Origin: Govania unica
Lineage (GTDB): Bacteria > Pseudomonadota > Alphaproteobacteria > Sphingomonadales > Govanellaceae
Reading direction: 5' to 3'
Assembly (NCBI RefSeq): GCF_027920805.1
Contig: NZ_JANWOI010000003.1
Span: 62,001 to 126,000 of the forward strand
Length of the DNA stretch: 64,000 nucleotides
The position numbers were made by a program, and so were the translations under genes. Every line of letters starts with the position of its first letter. Position 1 is the first letter of the stretch. The notes beneath the pieces are model-generated. The model had not been told where the DNA came from. It searched no databases and saw only the letters and a program-made list of their open reading frames with translations. Shown here piece by piece: positions 1 through 9,089 of the stretch.

Positions 1-23
1 GTGTAAGCCAGGCGCTATGGACA

Positions 24-1199
24 TTGTCTTATATCTTGGTCGCGGCCTTTGTCGGGGTGGTGGCGCGGCGTATTCTCGGGCTGGATCTGCTGCTTGCGGT
101 GATGATTGCGGCAGTAGTGGCGCTGTTTTTCCTGCAGGTTCATGCCCTGATCCTGCGTCGGCGTGAACGCCGCGATGCCGATCATCGCATGATGGCCCTT
201 TATGAGGATTATCAGTCGGCCCTCGGAGCGATTAAGGATTTGCGCGCGGACCTCGGGCAGCTTCAAGACGGCGGCGGTGCTCGTCAGCCGGATTCCGAGC
301 TTGTGAGCGAGTTACGGGTGCTGCAAACCTTGCTTGCACAGGTCGCGGCACGAGAGAGCACCGGGACGGCGTCTTTTGCCGACGAGCGTCCGCAGCGCGA
401 CGGTAAAACCCTGCCGGGATCGCAGAGCGAGCTTCTGACCGTCATTCACAGCGCGCTTGAGGAAAATCGGGTCGATCTGTATTTGCAGCCCATCGTTCGC
501 CTGCCGTCGCGCAAGGTGGCCTTTTATGAAGCGTTTTCGCGCGTGCGGGACGGCTCGGGCGCGATCATTTTCCCCAATGATTATCTGCCGCTGGCCGAGG
601 AAAGCGGGCTGATCGGCACGCTCGACAATATTCTGCTGTTCCGCTGCATTCAGGTTATCCGCCGTCTCGGGCCGCGGCGGCCCAATGTGCGGTTTTTCTG
701 CAATATTGCGTCGGGATCGCTGGAAGATCAGGATTTCTTCCCGCAGTTCATCGATTTCATGATCAATAATCTTGAGCTGGCCGACCGGCTGGTGTTCGAA
801 TTTTCGCAGGCCGATGTGCGGCGGCATTCGCGCGAGGTGGAGCGCAGTCTGGCGTCGCTTGGGCGGCGCGGGTTCCATTTCTCCATGGATCATGTGACCG
901 ATATCAATTTCGATGCGGCGGGACTGGCGGCGCGTCACTTCAGCTTCGTCAAGGTTTCGGCCGATCTTCTGATGTCGGGCCGGAGTGGGATCGCTGCCGA
1001 GGATTTGCGCACCAGTCTGGCGCGTCATCAGATTGATCTGATCGTTGAAAAGATCGAGGATGAAGCGGAAGTCATCGAGGTGCTTGATTTCGGCGTCGAA
1101 TATGGCCAAGGCTATCTGTTCGGGGAGCCGCGCCCGAGCCGTGACGATGACCCCCGCGACGAGCCCATGGATCTGAAGACCGCGCTGCGCGATATGTGA
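24..1199 (+). CDS. TipF-like membrane-anchored degenerate EAL-domain protein
   Basis: 391 aa from a TTG codon; the frame stays open to the window edge, so the true start may lie upstream. Two hydrophobic segments (about residues 2-20 and 22-44) precede a charged, probably coiled region (45-110) and an EAL domain (about 138-370). The EALxR signature reads EAFSR (169-173); N227, E259 and K310 are in the expected places, but the DDFGTG loop is replaced by MDHVTD (288-293). This suggests a c-di-GMP receptor rather than an active phosphodiesterase. The TM–coiled coil–EAL layout matches Caulobacter TipF, a flagellar positioning factor, and cheY/cheZ lie close by. The TipF assignment is inference; the EAL family call is firm. 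Confidence 0.8.
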   Translation: MSYILVAAFVGVVARRILGLDLLLAVMIAAVVALFFLQVHALILRRRERRDADHRMMALYEDYQSALGAIKDLRADLGQLQDGGGARQPDSELVSELRVLQTLLAQVAARESTGTASFADERPQRDGKTLPGSQSELLTVIHSALEENRVDLYLQPIVRLPSRKVAFYEAFSRVRDGSGAIIFPNDYLPLAEESGLIGTLDNILLFRCIQVIRRLGPRRPNVRFFCNIASGSLEDQDFFPQFIDFMINNLELADRLVFEFSQADVRRHSREVERSLASLGRRGFHFSMDHVTDINFDAAGLAARHFSFVKVSADLLMSGRSGIAAEDLRTSLARHQIDLIVEKIEDEAEVIEVLDFGVEYGQGYLFGEPRPSRDDDPRDEPMDLKTALRDM

Positions 1200-1235
1200 T
1201 CCTTTTTCTGCCTCTACTCTGAGTATCCCCGCGCT

Positions 1236-2114
1236 ATGACCCGCCTGCCTCAGCCTCCGAAAGCCCTGCATCTTCAGGGTATTGCCGCTATCGTCGATCA
1301 GTTTGATGCGGTGTTGTGCGATGTCTGGGGCGTCATCCATAACGGGCAGCAGGCGCATGCCGACGCGCTCGATGCCCTTGGCCGTCTGCGCGCCCTCGAT
1401 AAGCCGGTGGTGCTGCTGTCGAATTCACCGCGACCGGCGCCGCCGATCTTTGGCCAGCTGCAGGGATTCGGCGTGCAGGCCGGACAGCATTTCGATGCCC
1501 TGGTGACGGCGGGCGATATGGCGCGGGCCGTAGTGCTTGAGCGCTTCGCCGACAAGCGCTGTTATCATATCGGCCCGGACCGTGACTTGCCACTGTTCGA
1601 CGCCCTGCCTGTGACGTTGACGACGGGTGTGGGAGACGCGGATGTTCTCATGTGCACGGGGCTGGTCGATGAATATCATGAGACGGCGGCGGATTATCTG
1701 CCGCTGCTCGAACGGGCGGCGGCGCGCGGGCTGCCGCTTATCTGCGCCAATCCCGATCTGATCGTGCATATGGGCGATGACCTCATCCCCTGCGCCGGAG
1801 CCATCGCGGTGCTCTATGATCAGATTGGTGGCAGCTCGATCTATTGCGGCAAACCTCATGAAAGCGCCTATGCGCATACCTTGCGGGTGATCGCGGGCTG
1901 CGCCGGGCGGGTCATCCCGGCGTCCCGGGTGCTGGCCATCGGCGACGCATTCGATACCGATATTCGCGGCGCAAAGCGGGCCGGGCTGCCGTCGTTGCTT
2001 ATTTCCTCAGGCATCCACCGCGACGAGCACGGCGGCGACCACGACCGCCTGACTGCCCTTGGCCAGGATCGGGGTTTCCTGCCGGATTGGGTCATGGATC
2101 ATTTGGCCTGGTAG
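1236..2114 (+). CDS. HAD-superfamily class IIA (NagD-like) sugar phosphatase family hydrolase
   Basis: 292 aa. The N-terminal motif FDAVLCDVWGVIHNG (about residues 25-39) carries the HAD nucleophile Asp in the DxWG form of the TIGR01459-type class IIA group. Near the C terminus the GDAFDTDIRGAKRAG segment supplies the acidic motif III. It probably dephosphorylates a small cytosolic phosphoester; the substrate is unknown. It follows the EAL gene in the same direction with a 36-bp gap and may be cotranscribed. This hydrolase group is often found near ribF in alphaproteobacteria, which fits the genes that follow. ATG start; no strong Shine-Dalgarno sequence seen. Confidence 0.85.
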   Translation: MTRLPQPPKALHLQGIAAIVDQFDAVLCDVWGVIHNGQQAHADALDALGRLRALDKPVVLLSNSPRPAPPIFGQLQGFGVQAGQHFDALVTAGDMARAVVLERFADKRCYHIGPDRDLPLFDALPVTLTTGVGDADVLMCTGLVDEYHETAADYLPLLERAAARGLPLICANPDLIVHMGDDLIPCAGAIAVLYDQIGGSSIYCGKPHESAYAHTLRVIAGCAGRVIPASRVLAIGDAFDTDIRGAKRAGLPSLLISSGIHRDEHGGDHDRLTALGQDRGFLPDWVMDHLAW

Positions 2115-2127
2115 GCCGCAATCCATA

Positions 2128-2265
2128 AAGCCGTCATCGCGAGCAGCGCGGCAATTCAGTCTCCGGGGCGGCCGGTCTGGATTGCTTCGGCTGCGCCTCG
2201 CAATGACGGGGGTTTTCCAGCCAGGCCGTCATCGCGAGCCGCGTGAGCGGCGTGGCGATCCAGGT
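2128..2265. repeat. Intergenic palindromic repeat, type B (GTCATCGCGAGC…CTCGCAATGAC)
   Basis: One full unit with inverted ends GTCATCGCGAGC and CTCGCAATGACGG around a GC-rich centre, followed by a second partial left end (from about 2228). The same unit recurs at 20487-20576 and twice within 50158-50860. It sits between two convergent gene ends and has no coding potential. Confidence 0.75.
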
Positions 2266-2283
2266 CCTTTGGTTGGCCGGGGA

Positions 2284-3114
2284 TTAGTTGAACAGGGCGT
2301 CGATGTCGGCCTGTGTGGTGCGGCCGTCGGGGGCGCTTGGGAGGTCGTAGGATTGGACTTCGGCCGTTGGGGCGGCGACGCTTGGGTGGGTGGTTTTGCC
2401 GGAGAGTTTGGCGGCGGGGGCCTTGACGGCTGGCTTTGGGGCCGGTTTTACTGCCGGGGCTTTGGCGGGCTCGGGCTTGGCCGGGCTGCTTAAAAGGGCG
2501 TCGACTTCGGATTGGTCGATGCCCTCGCCTTCGAGGGCCGGACCGGCCAGCAGGGCTTTGTCTTCGCTGATTTCCGGGGCGGGTTCGCTGTCGCGGTCAT
2601 TGTCGACGCCGAGGATCTGTTTCAGTTCCTGAGCTCGCTTTTCGATATGCTGCAGAGTATCGACGACCTTGCTGATGCGCTGGCCGGTGATGTCCTGGAA
2701 CGAGCAGGCTTCGAAAATGCGCATGCAGGCGTCGGACACGACGGCCTGATAGGCGTCGCTGTCGCTGCTGTCGGCCGACATGATTTCCTCGGCCGCTTCC
2801 ATGATGCTATTGGTCGCATGCTCGGTCTGCTTGACGATGGCATCAAGTTCCTTGCCCGCGCGGGGGATGCGCGAGCCTTCGAGATTTTCGGGCTGAAGTG
2901 CTGCGATTTCCTTACGCGCGTTCGTAATATAGTCGCTCAGACTCTGCACTTCTTCATAGATCCGGACGTCGAGCCCCCGGAAATAAAGATGCATGGTCTT
3001 CATGAGAACCTCGGTGACGGCAGCCACCTCGGTCAGAGAGATGGATGCCTGTTCCCGACGCCTGAGCGAGTCAACAAGCGCCTCGATTTGTTTGGTCAGG
3101 GCGCTGTTCATCAT
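2284..3114 (-). CDS. cheZ: CheZ-family protein phosphatase of CheY-P
   Basis: 276 aa. The helical core (about residues 1-175) holds the CheZ hallmark CSFQDITGQRI, whose Gln–Asp pair corresponds to the phosphatase loop of E. coli CheZ. It is followed by a long Ala/Pro/Lys-rich linker and a C-terminal peptide QADIDALF that resembles the CheY-binding tails of CheZ and FliM; a second look-alike (QSEVDALL) occurs before the linker. Role: dephosphorylation of CheY-P in the cytoplasm. Its start codon overlaps the cheY stop by 1 bp (TAATG), so the two are translated together. At 276 aa it is longer than the ~214 aa of enteric CheZ because of the linker. Confidence 0.87.
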   Translation of the reverse strand: MMNSALTKQIEALVDSLRRREQASISLTEVAAVTEVLMKTMHLYFRGLDVRIYEEVQSLSDYITNARKEIAALQPENLEGSRIPRAGKELDAIVKQTEHATNSIMEAAEEIMSADSSDSDAYQAVVSDACMRIFEACSFQDITGQRISKVVDTLQHIEKRAQELKQILGVDNDRDSEPAPEISEDKALLAGPALEGEGIDQSEVDALLSSPAKPEPAKAPAVKPAPKPAVKAPAAKLSGKTTHPSVAAPTAEVQSYDLPSAPDGRTTQADIDALFN

Positions 3115-3500
3115 TAGAATTCTCCGAGGACCGCCTTCAATTTCGTTTTCAGCGTTTCGGCATTGAACGGTTTGACGATGTAATTGTTGACGCCTGCCTT
3201 CTTGGCGGCGATCACGTTGTCGGTTTTTGACTCGGCGGTGACCATGATGAAGGGCGTGGTCTTGAGCTGCTCATCCGCGCGCACTTCCTTCAGAAGCTCG
3301 TAGCCGGTCATGGGCTCCATATTCCAGTCGGAAATGACGAGACCATATTGCTTGCTGCGCATCTTCGCGAGCGCGCTTGCACCATCCGTGGCTTCGTCCA
3401 CATTATCAAAGCCAAGTTGCTTCAAGAGGTTGCGAACAATCCGCAGCATCGTCTTGTAATCGTCGACGATGAGAACCTGCATGGAAAGATCGACGGCCAT
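3114..3500 (-). CDS. cheY: CheY-type single-domain response regulator
   Basis: 128 aa, a complete receiver domain. Acidic pair D13-D14, phospho-acceptor D58 (SDWNMEPMTG), T88 and K110 (VKPF) are all in place. No output domain is present, so it should act by protein contact, classically at the flagellar motor switch. It is the first gene of a two-gene unit with cheZ. No kinase, receptor or adaptor gene is in the window, so the partner is elsewhere. ATG start. The 248 bp upstream separate it from the divergent maoC-like gene. Confidence 0.92.
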   Translation of the reverse strand: MAVDLSMQVLIVDDYKTMLRIVRNLLKQLGFDNVDEATDGASALAKMRSKQYGLVISDWNMEPMTGYELLKEVRADEQLKTTPFIMVTAESKTDNVIAAKKAGVNNYIVKPFNAETLKTKLKAVLGEF

Positions 3501-3676
3501 AGTTTCCCCACTAATTTCCTAGAGTGCTACGTGAATGTCAGGGCGACCCGTTGGCAGGGGCCGGGCGTGGTCACCCTGTCTCTCGGATCAAGATAGGAGG
3601 ATGCGTTAAAAAAAGGGTTAATGGATGTGATAACTATCTGATGTTTATTTCTGCGGCCAGTTTTGGGGGCTCTTGC

Positions 3677-3706
3677 TTGCTCATTTGCAAAAGGCTCGGG
3701 TATAGT
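3677..3706 (+). promoter_or_regulatory. Putative sigma-70-type promoter for the MaoC gene
   Basis: TTGCTC (3677-3682), 18-bp spacer, TATAGT (3701-3706), about 43 bp before the start codon. The same TATAGTCCGC context occurs at the yajC promoter, which supports it as a local housekeeping pattern. Confidence 0.4.
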
Positions 3707-3748
3707 CCGCCGTCCATTCTGGGGATTCCTTTGTCACAAGGGTGATGC

Positions 3749-4183
3749 ATGGCGGCGAGCGGCAACAGTTTGTATCTTGAAGATCTGCATGTGGGGCAGA
3801 CGGCTTCGTTCGAAAAAATGGTGACCGAAGGCGATATCGTGAAATATGCCGAGGTCAGCGGTGATACCAATCCCGTGCATCTTGACGCGGATTATGCGGC
3901 GGCGTCGCCGTTCAAAAGCCGGATCGCCCATGGCATGCTGAGCGCGGGGCTGATTTCCGCCATTCTTGGCACCCGTCTGCCGGGGCCGGGCACCATCTAT
4001 CTCAGCCAGAATCTGAAGTTCAAGGCGCCGGTCCGGATCGGCGACCATGTGGTGGCCACGGCCATCATCACTGCCATTGATGAGATCAAGCGGCGGGTGA
4101 CGCTTGCGACCAGCTGTGTGGTTGGCGATCAGGTCGTGATCGACGGCGAAGCCATGGTGATGGTCGAGCGCCGTCCAGCCTGA
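3749..4183 (+). CDS. MaoC family (R)-specific enoyl-CoA hydratase (PhaJ-like)
   Basis: 144 aa single hot-dog domain. The hydratase-2 motif SGDTNPVH places the catalytic Asp at D39 and His at H44, and the AHGMLSAGL helix (about 60-68) follows. Members of this family hydrate trans-2-enoyl-CoA to (R)-3-hydroxyacyl-CoA, feeding polyhydroxyalkanoate synthesis or acting in fatty acid metabolism. It lies upstream of ribF with a 21-bp gap and could be cotranscribed. No phaC is seen here, so a specific PHA role is not supported by context. Confidence 0.88.
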   Translation: MAASGNSLYLEDLHVGQTASFEKMVTEGDIVKYAEVSGDTNPVHLDADYAAASPFKSRIAHGMLSAGLISAILGTRLPGPGTIYLSQNLKFKAPVRIGDHVVATAIITAIDEIKRRVTLATSCVVGDQVVIDGEAMVMVERRPA

Positions 4184-4204
4184 TTAAGACATACCGGGAC
4201 GTGA

Positions 4205-5191
4205 ATGATGCAGATTTTCAGGCATTACGAAGATATTCCGCCGCAACTCCGGGGCGGTGTCGTCGCGCTTGGGAATTTTGATGGCTTCCATCGCGGTCAT
4301 CAGGCGGTCATCCGCACCGCCGCCGCCGAGGCGGAGCTGCTGCATGCGCCCTTGTGGGTGTTCACGACCGAACCGCATCCGCGCGCCTTCTTTCGGCCGG
4401 GCGATCCGCCGTTTCGCTTGACCCCCCTGCGGGCCAAGACGCATTGCCTTGAGACCTTTGGCGTCGACAATATGCTTGTGCTGCCGTTTGATCCGGCGCT
4501 ATCCGGGATGCTGGCGCAGGATTTCGTGATCGAGGTGCTGATCGGGGGACTTGGCATCAAACATGCTGTGGTCGGCTATGATTACCGCTTCGGCAAGGGC
4601 CGGGGCGGCGGGGTCGATGTGCTGCGCCAGATGGGCGGCATGGAGCATTTCGGGGTGACCATCGTGGCCCCCATCACCGAGGAGGATGGCTCGACCGCGC
4701 CGGTGGTCTATTCGTCATCGGTCATTCGCCGGGCGCTTCAGGATGGTCAGGTGCGGGCGGCGACGGAAGCGCTCGGTCATTGGTGGTTCATTGATGGCCA
4801 TGTGCTTGAGGGTGACAAACGCGGCCGCACCATTGGGTTTCCGACGCTTAATCTGTCCATGGACGATTATCTGCTGCCCGCTTTCGGGGTCTATGCCGTG
4901 CGCGTCGTGCTGCCGACGGGGAATGTGGTTGAGGGCGTGGCCAATATCGGGCGGCGGCCGACCTTTGATAAGGCGGATGTGACACTTGAGGTCCATCTCT
5001 TTGATTTCACAGGTGATCTTTATGGGCAGGTGGTCAGCGTCGAGATCGTGGACTTCATTCGGCCAGAGCAGAAATTCGCTGGTCTCGATGAGCTGAAGGC
5101 ACAGATTGCCAAGGACAGCGTCAGGGCGCGGGAGCTTTTGGCGGACCCGGCGCTGGCACGGGGGCGTTATCGGCTGCCAAGGCTCGGCTAG
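4205..5191 (+). CDS. ribF: Bifunctional riboflavin kinase / FAD synthetase RibF
   Basis: 328 aa. The N-terminal nucleotidyltransferase domain starts with GNFDGFHRGH (residues 23-32), the FMN adenylyltransferase nucleotide-binding motif. The C-terminal riboflavin kinase domain begins near residue 200 with GDKRGRTIGFPTLNL and ends with the usual RPEQKFAGLDELKAQI helix. It converts riboflavin to FMN and FAD. Normal bacterial RibF length. The ribF–ileS–lspA order is common in alphaproteobacteria. ATG start follows a short Shine-Dalgarno-like GGGACG. Confidence 0.95.
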   Translation: MMQIFRHYEDIPPQLRGGVVALGNFDGFHRGHQAVIRTAAAEAELLHAPLWVFTTEPHPRAFFRPGDPPFRLTPLRAKTHCLETFGVDNMLVLPFDPALSGMLAQDFVIEVLIGGLGIKHAVVGYDYRFGKGRGGGVDVLRQMGGMEHFGVTIVAPITEEDGSTAPVVYSSSVIRRALQDGQVRAATEALGHWWFIDGHVLEGDKRGRTIGFPTLNLSMDDYLLPAFGVYAVRVVLPTGNVVEGVANIGRRPTFDKADVTLEVHLFDFTGDLYGQVVSVEIVDFIRPEQKFAGLDELKAQIAKDSVRARELLADPALARGRYRLPRLG

Positions 5192-5296
5192 GGCGGGGGC
5201 CAAAACTCTCGACAGACCTTGCGTTCGCTTGTTACAAGGACGGCCAGCATTCAGACGTAAAGTAATGACACGAGCGGCGTTTAAGGGCCCTTACCC

Positions 5297-8074
5297 ATGA
5301 CCAAAGATTATCGCAGCACCGTATTTCTGCCGGCGACCGACTTCCCGATGAAGGCGAGCCTGCCGCAGCGCGAGCCGGAATTCCTCAAGCGCTGGCAGGA
5401 GATGAAGCTTTATGATCGCCAGCGCGCGGAAGCTCAGGGGCGGGAAAAGTTCGTGCTGCATGATGGTCCGCCCTATGCGAACGGCAATATTCATATCGGT
5501 CATGCGCTCAACAAGATCCTGAAGGATGTGGTCGTCCGCTCGCAGGCCATGATGGGCAAAGACGCACCCTATGTGCCGGGCTGGGACTGCCACGGCCTGC
5601 CGATCGAATGGAAGATCGAGGAAAAATACCGCGCCGCCGGTCTGAACAAGGACGATGTGCCGGTTCTGGAATTCCGCCGCGAATGCCGTGAATTCGCCGC
5701 TAAATGGATCGATATCCAGCGCGAGGAATTCAAGCGGCTTGGTGTCGATGGCGACTGGAGCAACCCCTATACCACCATGGCCTTCCCGGCCGAGGCGCAG
5801 ATCGTGCGCGAATTGCTGAAATTCGCCATGAACGGCTCGCTTTATCGTGGCTCGAAGCCGGTCATGTGGTCGGTGGTTGAGAAAACCGCGCTGGCCGAGG
5901 CCGAAGTTGAATATCATGATCACACCTCGACCATGATCGATGTGGGCTTTCCGGTGGTGAAGGCGAGCGTTCCGGCGCTTGAGGGCGCGCGGGTGGTGAT
6001 CTGGACCACCACGCCCTGGACCATCCCCGGCAACCGCGCCATCGCCTATGGGCCGGACATGGACTATGTGGTGGTGACTGCGGGCGACCGGAAACTGGTG
6101 CTCGGGGAAGCGCTGCTGGATCAGGTGAAGAGCCGCGCCGGGATTGAGGCGTTTGAAATTGTCGCCCATCTGAAGGGCAGCGAGCTTGCTGGCACCATTG
6201 CCCATCATCCGTTCCATGGTCAGGGCTATGACTTTGATGTGCCGCTGCTGCCTGGCGATCATGTGACCACGGATCAGGGCACGGGCTTTGTTCATACTGC
6301 GCCCGGGCATGGTCTGGAGGATTATATCGTCGGCGTCGAGCACGGGCTTGAAATCCCGCAGACGGTGCAGGGCGATGGCACCTATTTCCCCCATGTGCCG
6401 CTGTTTGCCGGTGTGCATGTGTTCAAGGCCGACAAGCCGGTTTGCGAGGCGCTTGAGGCGGCGGGGGCTTTGGTCGCGCGCGGCAAGTTGACCCATAGCT
6501 ATCCGCATAGCTGGCGGTCCAAGGCGCCGTTGATCTATCGCAACACGCCGCAATGGTTCATCAGCATGTCGACCACGGGCATCAAGGACAAAGCCTTGAG
6601 CGCCATCGATCAGGTGCGCTGGGTTCCGGCCGCCGGTCAGAACCGTATCCGTGCCATGGTCGAAAGCAAGCCTGACTGGGTGATCTCGCGGCAGCGCGCC
6701 TGGGGCGTGCCGATCACGGTGTTTTCGAACAAGACCACCGGCGAGCTGTTGCAGGACGAGGCCGTCAATGCTCGTATCGCCGAGGCCATTGAAGCTGTTG
6801 GGGCCGACGCCTGGTTTGACGGCGATCCGCGCCGGTTCCTCACCAACGAATACAATCCCGAGGACTGGGAGCCATCGACGGACATTCTCGATGTCTGGTT
6901 CGACAGCGGTTCGACCCATAGTTTTGTTTTGGAGGCCCGGAAGGATCTCACCTGGCCTGCGTCTTTGTATCTTGAAGGCTCAGATCAGCATCGCGGCTGG
7001 TTCCAGTCGTCGCTGATCGAAGCCTGCGGCACCCGGGGCACCGCGCCCTATAAGGCAGTGCTGACCCATGGTTTCGTGCTGGATGACGAACGCCGCAAGA
7101 TGTCGAAATCCAAGGGCAATGTCACCGCGCCGCAAGCCATCGTCGATGAATTTGGCGCGGATATCCTGCGGCTTTGGGTGGTGTCCTTCGATTATTCCGA
7201 AGATGTGCGCATCGGGTCGGAAATTCTGAAGGGTCTGACCGAGGCCTACCGCAAGCTGCGCAACACGCTGCGCTATGTGCTTGGCAACCTGTCGGGGTTC
7301 AATGAGGCCGAGCGGCTACCGCTGGCCGAGATGCCGGAGCTTGAGCGTTGGGTGCTGCATCGCCTGTCGGAACTCGATGTGCTGATCCGGCAGTCGGTGG
7401 AGGATTTCAATTTCACCCGCATTTATGGCGCGCTTTATAATTTCTGCGTGGTCGAGCTGTCGTCGATCTATTTCGACATCCGCAAGGACAGCCTCTATTG
7501 CGATGCGCCGGACAGTGTTCGCCGCCGCGCCGCGCGCACGGTGCTGGATGAACTGTTCCGCTGCCTGACGGCGTGGCTGGCCCCGATTCTCTGCTTCACC
7601 GCCGAGGACGCCTGGCTGGCACGCTATCCGGAGTCGACGGACAGCATTCATCTCCATGCCTTCCCGGAGCTGCCGAAAGAATGGCGCAATGAGGCTTTGG
7701 CCGCCAAATGGGCCAAGGTCCGCGATATTCGCCGGGTGGTGACGGGGGCGCTTGAAATCGATCGTCAGGAAAAGCGCATCGGGTCGTCTTTGCAGGGCCA
7801 GGTGACGGTCTATGTGGCCGATGCTGGCCTCGCTGCGGCCTTCGATGGCGTTGATCTTGCCGAAACCGTGATCACCTCGCAGGCTCGGATTCTGGTTGGC
7901 GAGGCGCCTGCGGGGGCCTTCCGGCTTGAGGATGTGGCCGGGGTCGCGGTGGTGACCGAGCTGGCCCATGGCGAGAAATGCGGCCGTTGCTGGCAGGTTC
8001 TGCCGGAAGTCGGGACCCTGTCGGACCCGAATCTCTGCCATCGTTGCAATGATGCCGTGGCAGAGGTTGCGTGA
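5297..8074 (+). CDS. ileS: Isoleucyl-tRNA synthetase
   Basis: 925 aa, full-length class I synthetase. HIGH motif at residues 66-69 ([12 protein letters not shown]), CP1 editing domain in the middle ([10 protein letters not shown]), KMSKS at 601-605, anticodon-binding domain, and a C-terminal zinc knuckle with C895, C898, C914 and C917. The zinc knuckle marks the bacterial (mupirocin-sensitive type) IleS rather than the eukaryote-like form. It charges tRNA-Ile in the cytoplasm. Its TGA overlaps the lspA GTG by 4 bp. No T-box leader is visible in the 105 bp upstream. Confidence 0.98.
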   Translation: MTKDYRSTVFLPATDFPMKASLPQREPEFLKRWQEMKLYDRQRAEAQGREKFVLHDGPPYANGNIHIGHALNKILKDVVVRSQAMMGKDAPYVPGWDCHGLPIEWKIEEKYRAAGLNKDDVPVLEFRRECREFAAKWIDIQREEFKRLGVDGDWSNPYTTMAFPAEAQIVRELLKFAMNGSLYRGSKPVMWSVVEKTALAEAEVEYHDHTSTMIDVGFPVVKASVPALEGARVVIWTTTPWTIPGNRAIAYGPDMDYVVVTAGDRKLVLGEALLDQVKSRAGIEAFEIVAHLKGSELAGTIAHHPFHGQGYDFDVPLLPGDHVTTDQGTGFVHTAPGHGLEDYIVGVEHGLEIPQTVQGDGTYFPHVPLFAGVHVFKADKPVCEALEAAGALVARGKLTHSYPHSWRSKAPLIYRNTPQWFISMSTTGIKDKALSAIDQVRWVPAAGQNRIRAMVESKPDWVISRQRAWGVPITVFSNKTTGELLQDEAVNARIAEAIEAVGADAWFDGDPRRFLTNEYNPEDWEPSTDILDVWFDSGSTHSFVLEARKDLTWPASLYLEGSDQHRGWFQSSLIEACGTRGTAPYKAVLTHGFVLDDERRKMSKSKGNVTAPQAIVDEFGADILRLWVVSFDYSEDVRIGSEILKGLTEAYRKLRNTLRYVLGNLSGFNEAERLPLAEMPELERWVLHRLSELDVLIRQSVEDFNFTRIYGALYNFCVVELSSIYFDIRKDSLYCDAPDSVRRRAARTVLDELFRCLTAWLAPILCFTAEDAWLARYPESTDSIHLHAFPELPKEWRNEALAAKWAKVRDIRRVVTGALEIDRQEKRIGSSLQGQVTVYVADAGLAAAFDGVDLAETVITSQARILVGEAPAGAFRLEDVAGVAVVTELAHGEKCGRCWQVLPEVGTLSDPNLCHRCNDAVAEVA

Positions 8075-8580
8075 CCAGCGCCCCCGCTACGCCATCTTTC
8101 TTTGCCAAGGGGTTGCTGGCGGCTGGGCTGATTGTCCTGGCTGACCAGCTGTCCAAATGGTGGGTGCTGGATATCTTCCAGCTGCCGGCCAAGGGCATTG
8201 TCGAGGTTCTGCCGTTCTTCAATCTTGTCATGGTGTGGAACCGCGGTGTGAGCTTTGGCCTTCTGGCCGCTGACGGCGATCTTGGGCGTTGGCTGCTGGT
8301 CGGCTTTACCCTGGCGATCTGTGGCGTGGTGGCGGTTTGGCTCAAGCGGGCCGAGCGTTGTCTGGTGGCAGCGGCGCTTGCGCTGGTGCTTGGCGGCGCG
8401 ATCGGCAATATCATTGACCGGGTGCGGCTTGGGGCGGTGGCGGATTTCATTCAGCTTCATGCCGCCGGTTACAGTTTCTATGTGTTTAATATTGCGGACG
8501 CAGCCATCAGTATCGGGGTTGCGCTCCTGCTGATGGATGCTATCTTGTCCGGGCGGCAGAATGGCTCTGCTGAAGGGTGA
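8071..8580 (+). CDS. lspA: Lipoprotein signal peptidase (signal peptidase II)
   Basis: 169 aa with four predicted membrane helices. Catalytic aspartates are D125 (LGAVADFI) and D143 (FNIADAAI), with the conserved GNIIDR helix between helices 3 and 4. It cleaves prolipoproteins before the lipidated Cys in the inner membrane. GTG start overlapping the ileS stop (GTGA), so translation is probably coupled. Numerous lipobox-bearing proteins in this window are its expected substrates. Confidence 0.96.
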   Translation: MTSAPATPSFFAKGLLAAGLIVLADQLSKWWVLDIFQLPAKGIVEVLPFFNLVMVWNRGVSFGLLAADGDLGRWLLVGFTLAICGVVAVWLKRAERCLVAAALALVLGGAIGNIIDRVRLGAVADFIQLHAAGYSFYVFNIADAAISIGVALLLMDAILSGRQNGSAEG

Positions 8581-8602
8581 GCGCGTGTTTCGAGAGAGTT
8601 CC

Positions 8603-8980
8603 GTGAAAAAGACAGCGAATATGCCCCAGTGGGGCAGCCTGACGATCATTTTCGGCAGTGTGGCTCTGGCCCTCAGCCTTGGCGGCTGCAGCAGCCTTGG
8701 CAATGCGCTCGGCTTTTCCAAGCGCCCGCCGGATGAATATGAAATCGTGTCCAAAGCGCCTTTGGTGGTGCCGCCGGACTACGGTCTGCGGCCCCCGTCT
8801 GAAAGCGAAATGGGGCTGAAAGAACGCAACCCGCGCGATCTCGCCTATCGGGCGATCTTCCCTCCGAAGGGCGGCGCGACAGCCATGCCGGCGCTTCCTG
8901 CCGGTAAGGTGGGCAGTGCGCCCTTGCCGGAAAAAGGTAATTTTTCGGAAGGCGTTACGGGCGACGCGCCCAAAAAGTAA
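8603..8980 (+). CDS. DUF3035 lipoprotein, BamF-type subunit of the outer-membrane assembly machine
   Basis: 125 aa from the GTG at 8603. That start gives a compact lipoprotein signal (positively charged n-region, hydrophobic core, then LGGC lipobox); a longer frame begins inside lspA and is unlikely. The mature part has the conserved PPDEYEIVSKAPLVVPPDYGLRPP stretch of the DUF3035 family, assigned in alphaproteobacteria as BamF, an outer-membrane lipoprotein of the BAM complex. It follows lspA by 22 bp and precedes the two M16 peptidase genes, a common alphaproteobacterial order. Confidence 0.8.
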   Translation: MKKTANMPQWGSLTIIFGSVALALSLGGCSSLGNALGFSKRPPDEYEIVSKAPLVVPPDYGLRPPSESEMGLKERNPRDLAYRAIFPPKGGATAMPALPAGKVGSAPLPEKGNFSEGVTGDAPKK

Positions 8981-9089
8981 GCGCGCACGTTCTGCCTTGA
9001 TCTTGACCGTTGCGGGGACACCCGGCACGGATTTGCGGTCGAAACGGAAAACTCCGTTTTCGGCCGCCATTGTGAAAAGGGGCTGACAG

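Noticed and set aside
5291-6919. 542-codon open frame on the minus strand opposite ileS
   Set aside because: Lies wholly within the conserved ileS gene; Arg/His/Gly-rich translation without any domain. It is a high-GC shadow frame.
9044-9061. AACGGA…TCCGTT hairpin before the M16 genes as a terminator
   Set aside because: Only a 6-bp stem with a short T-run; too weak to call, and the genes around it look co-directional and possibly cotranscribed.
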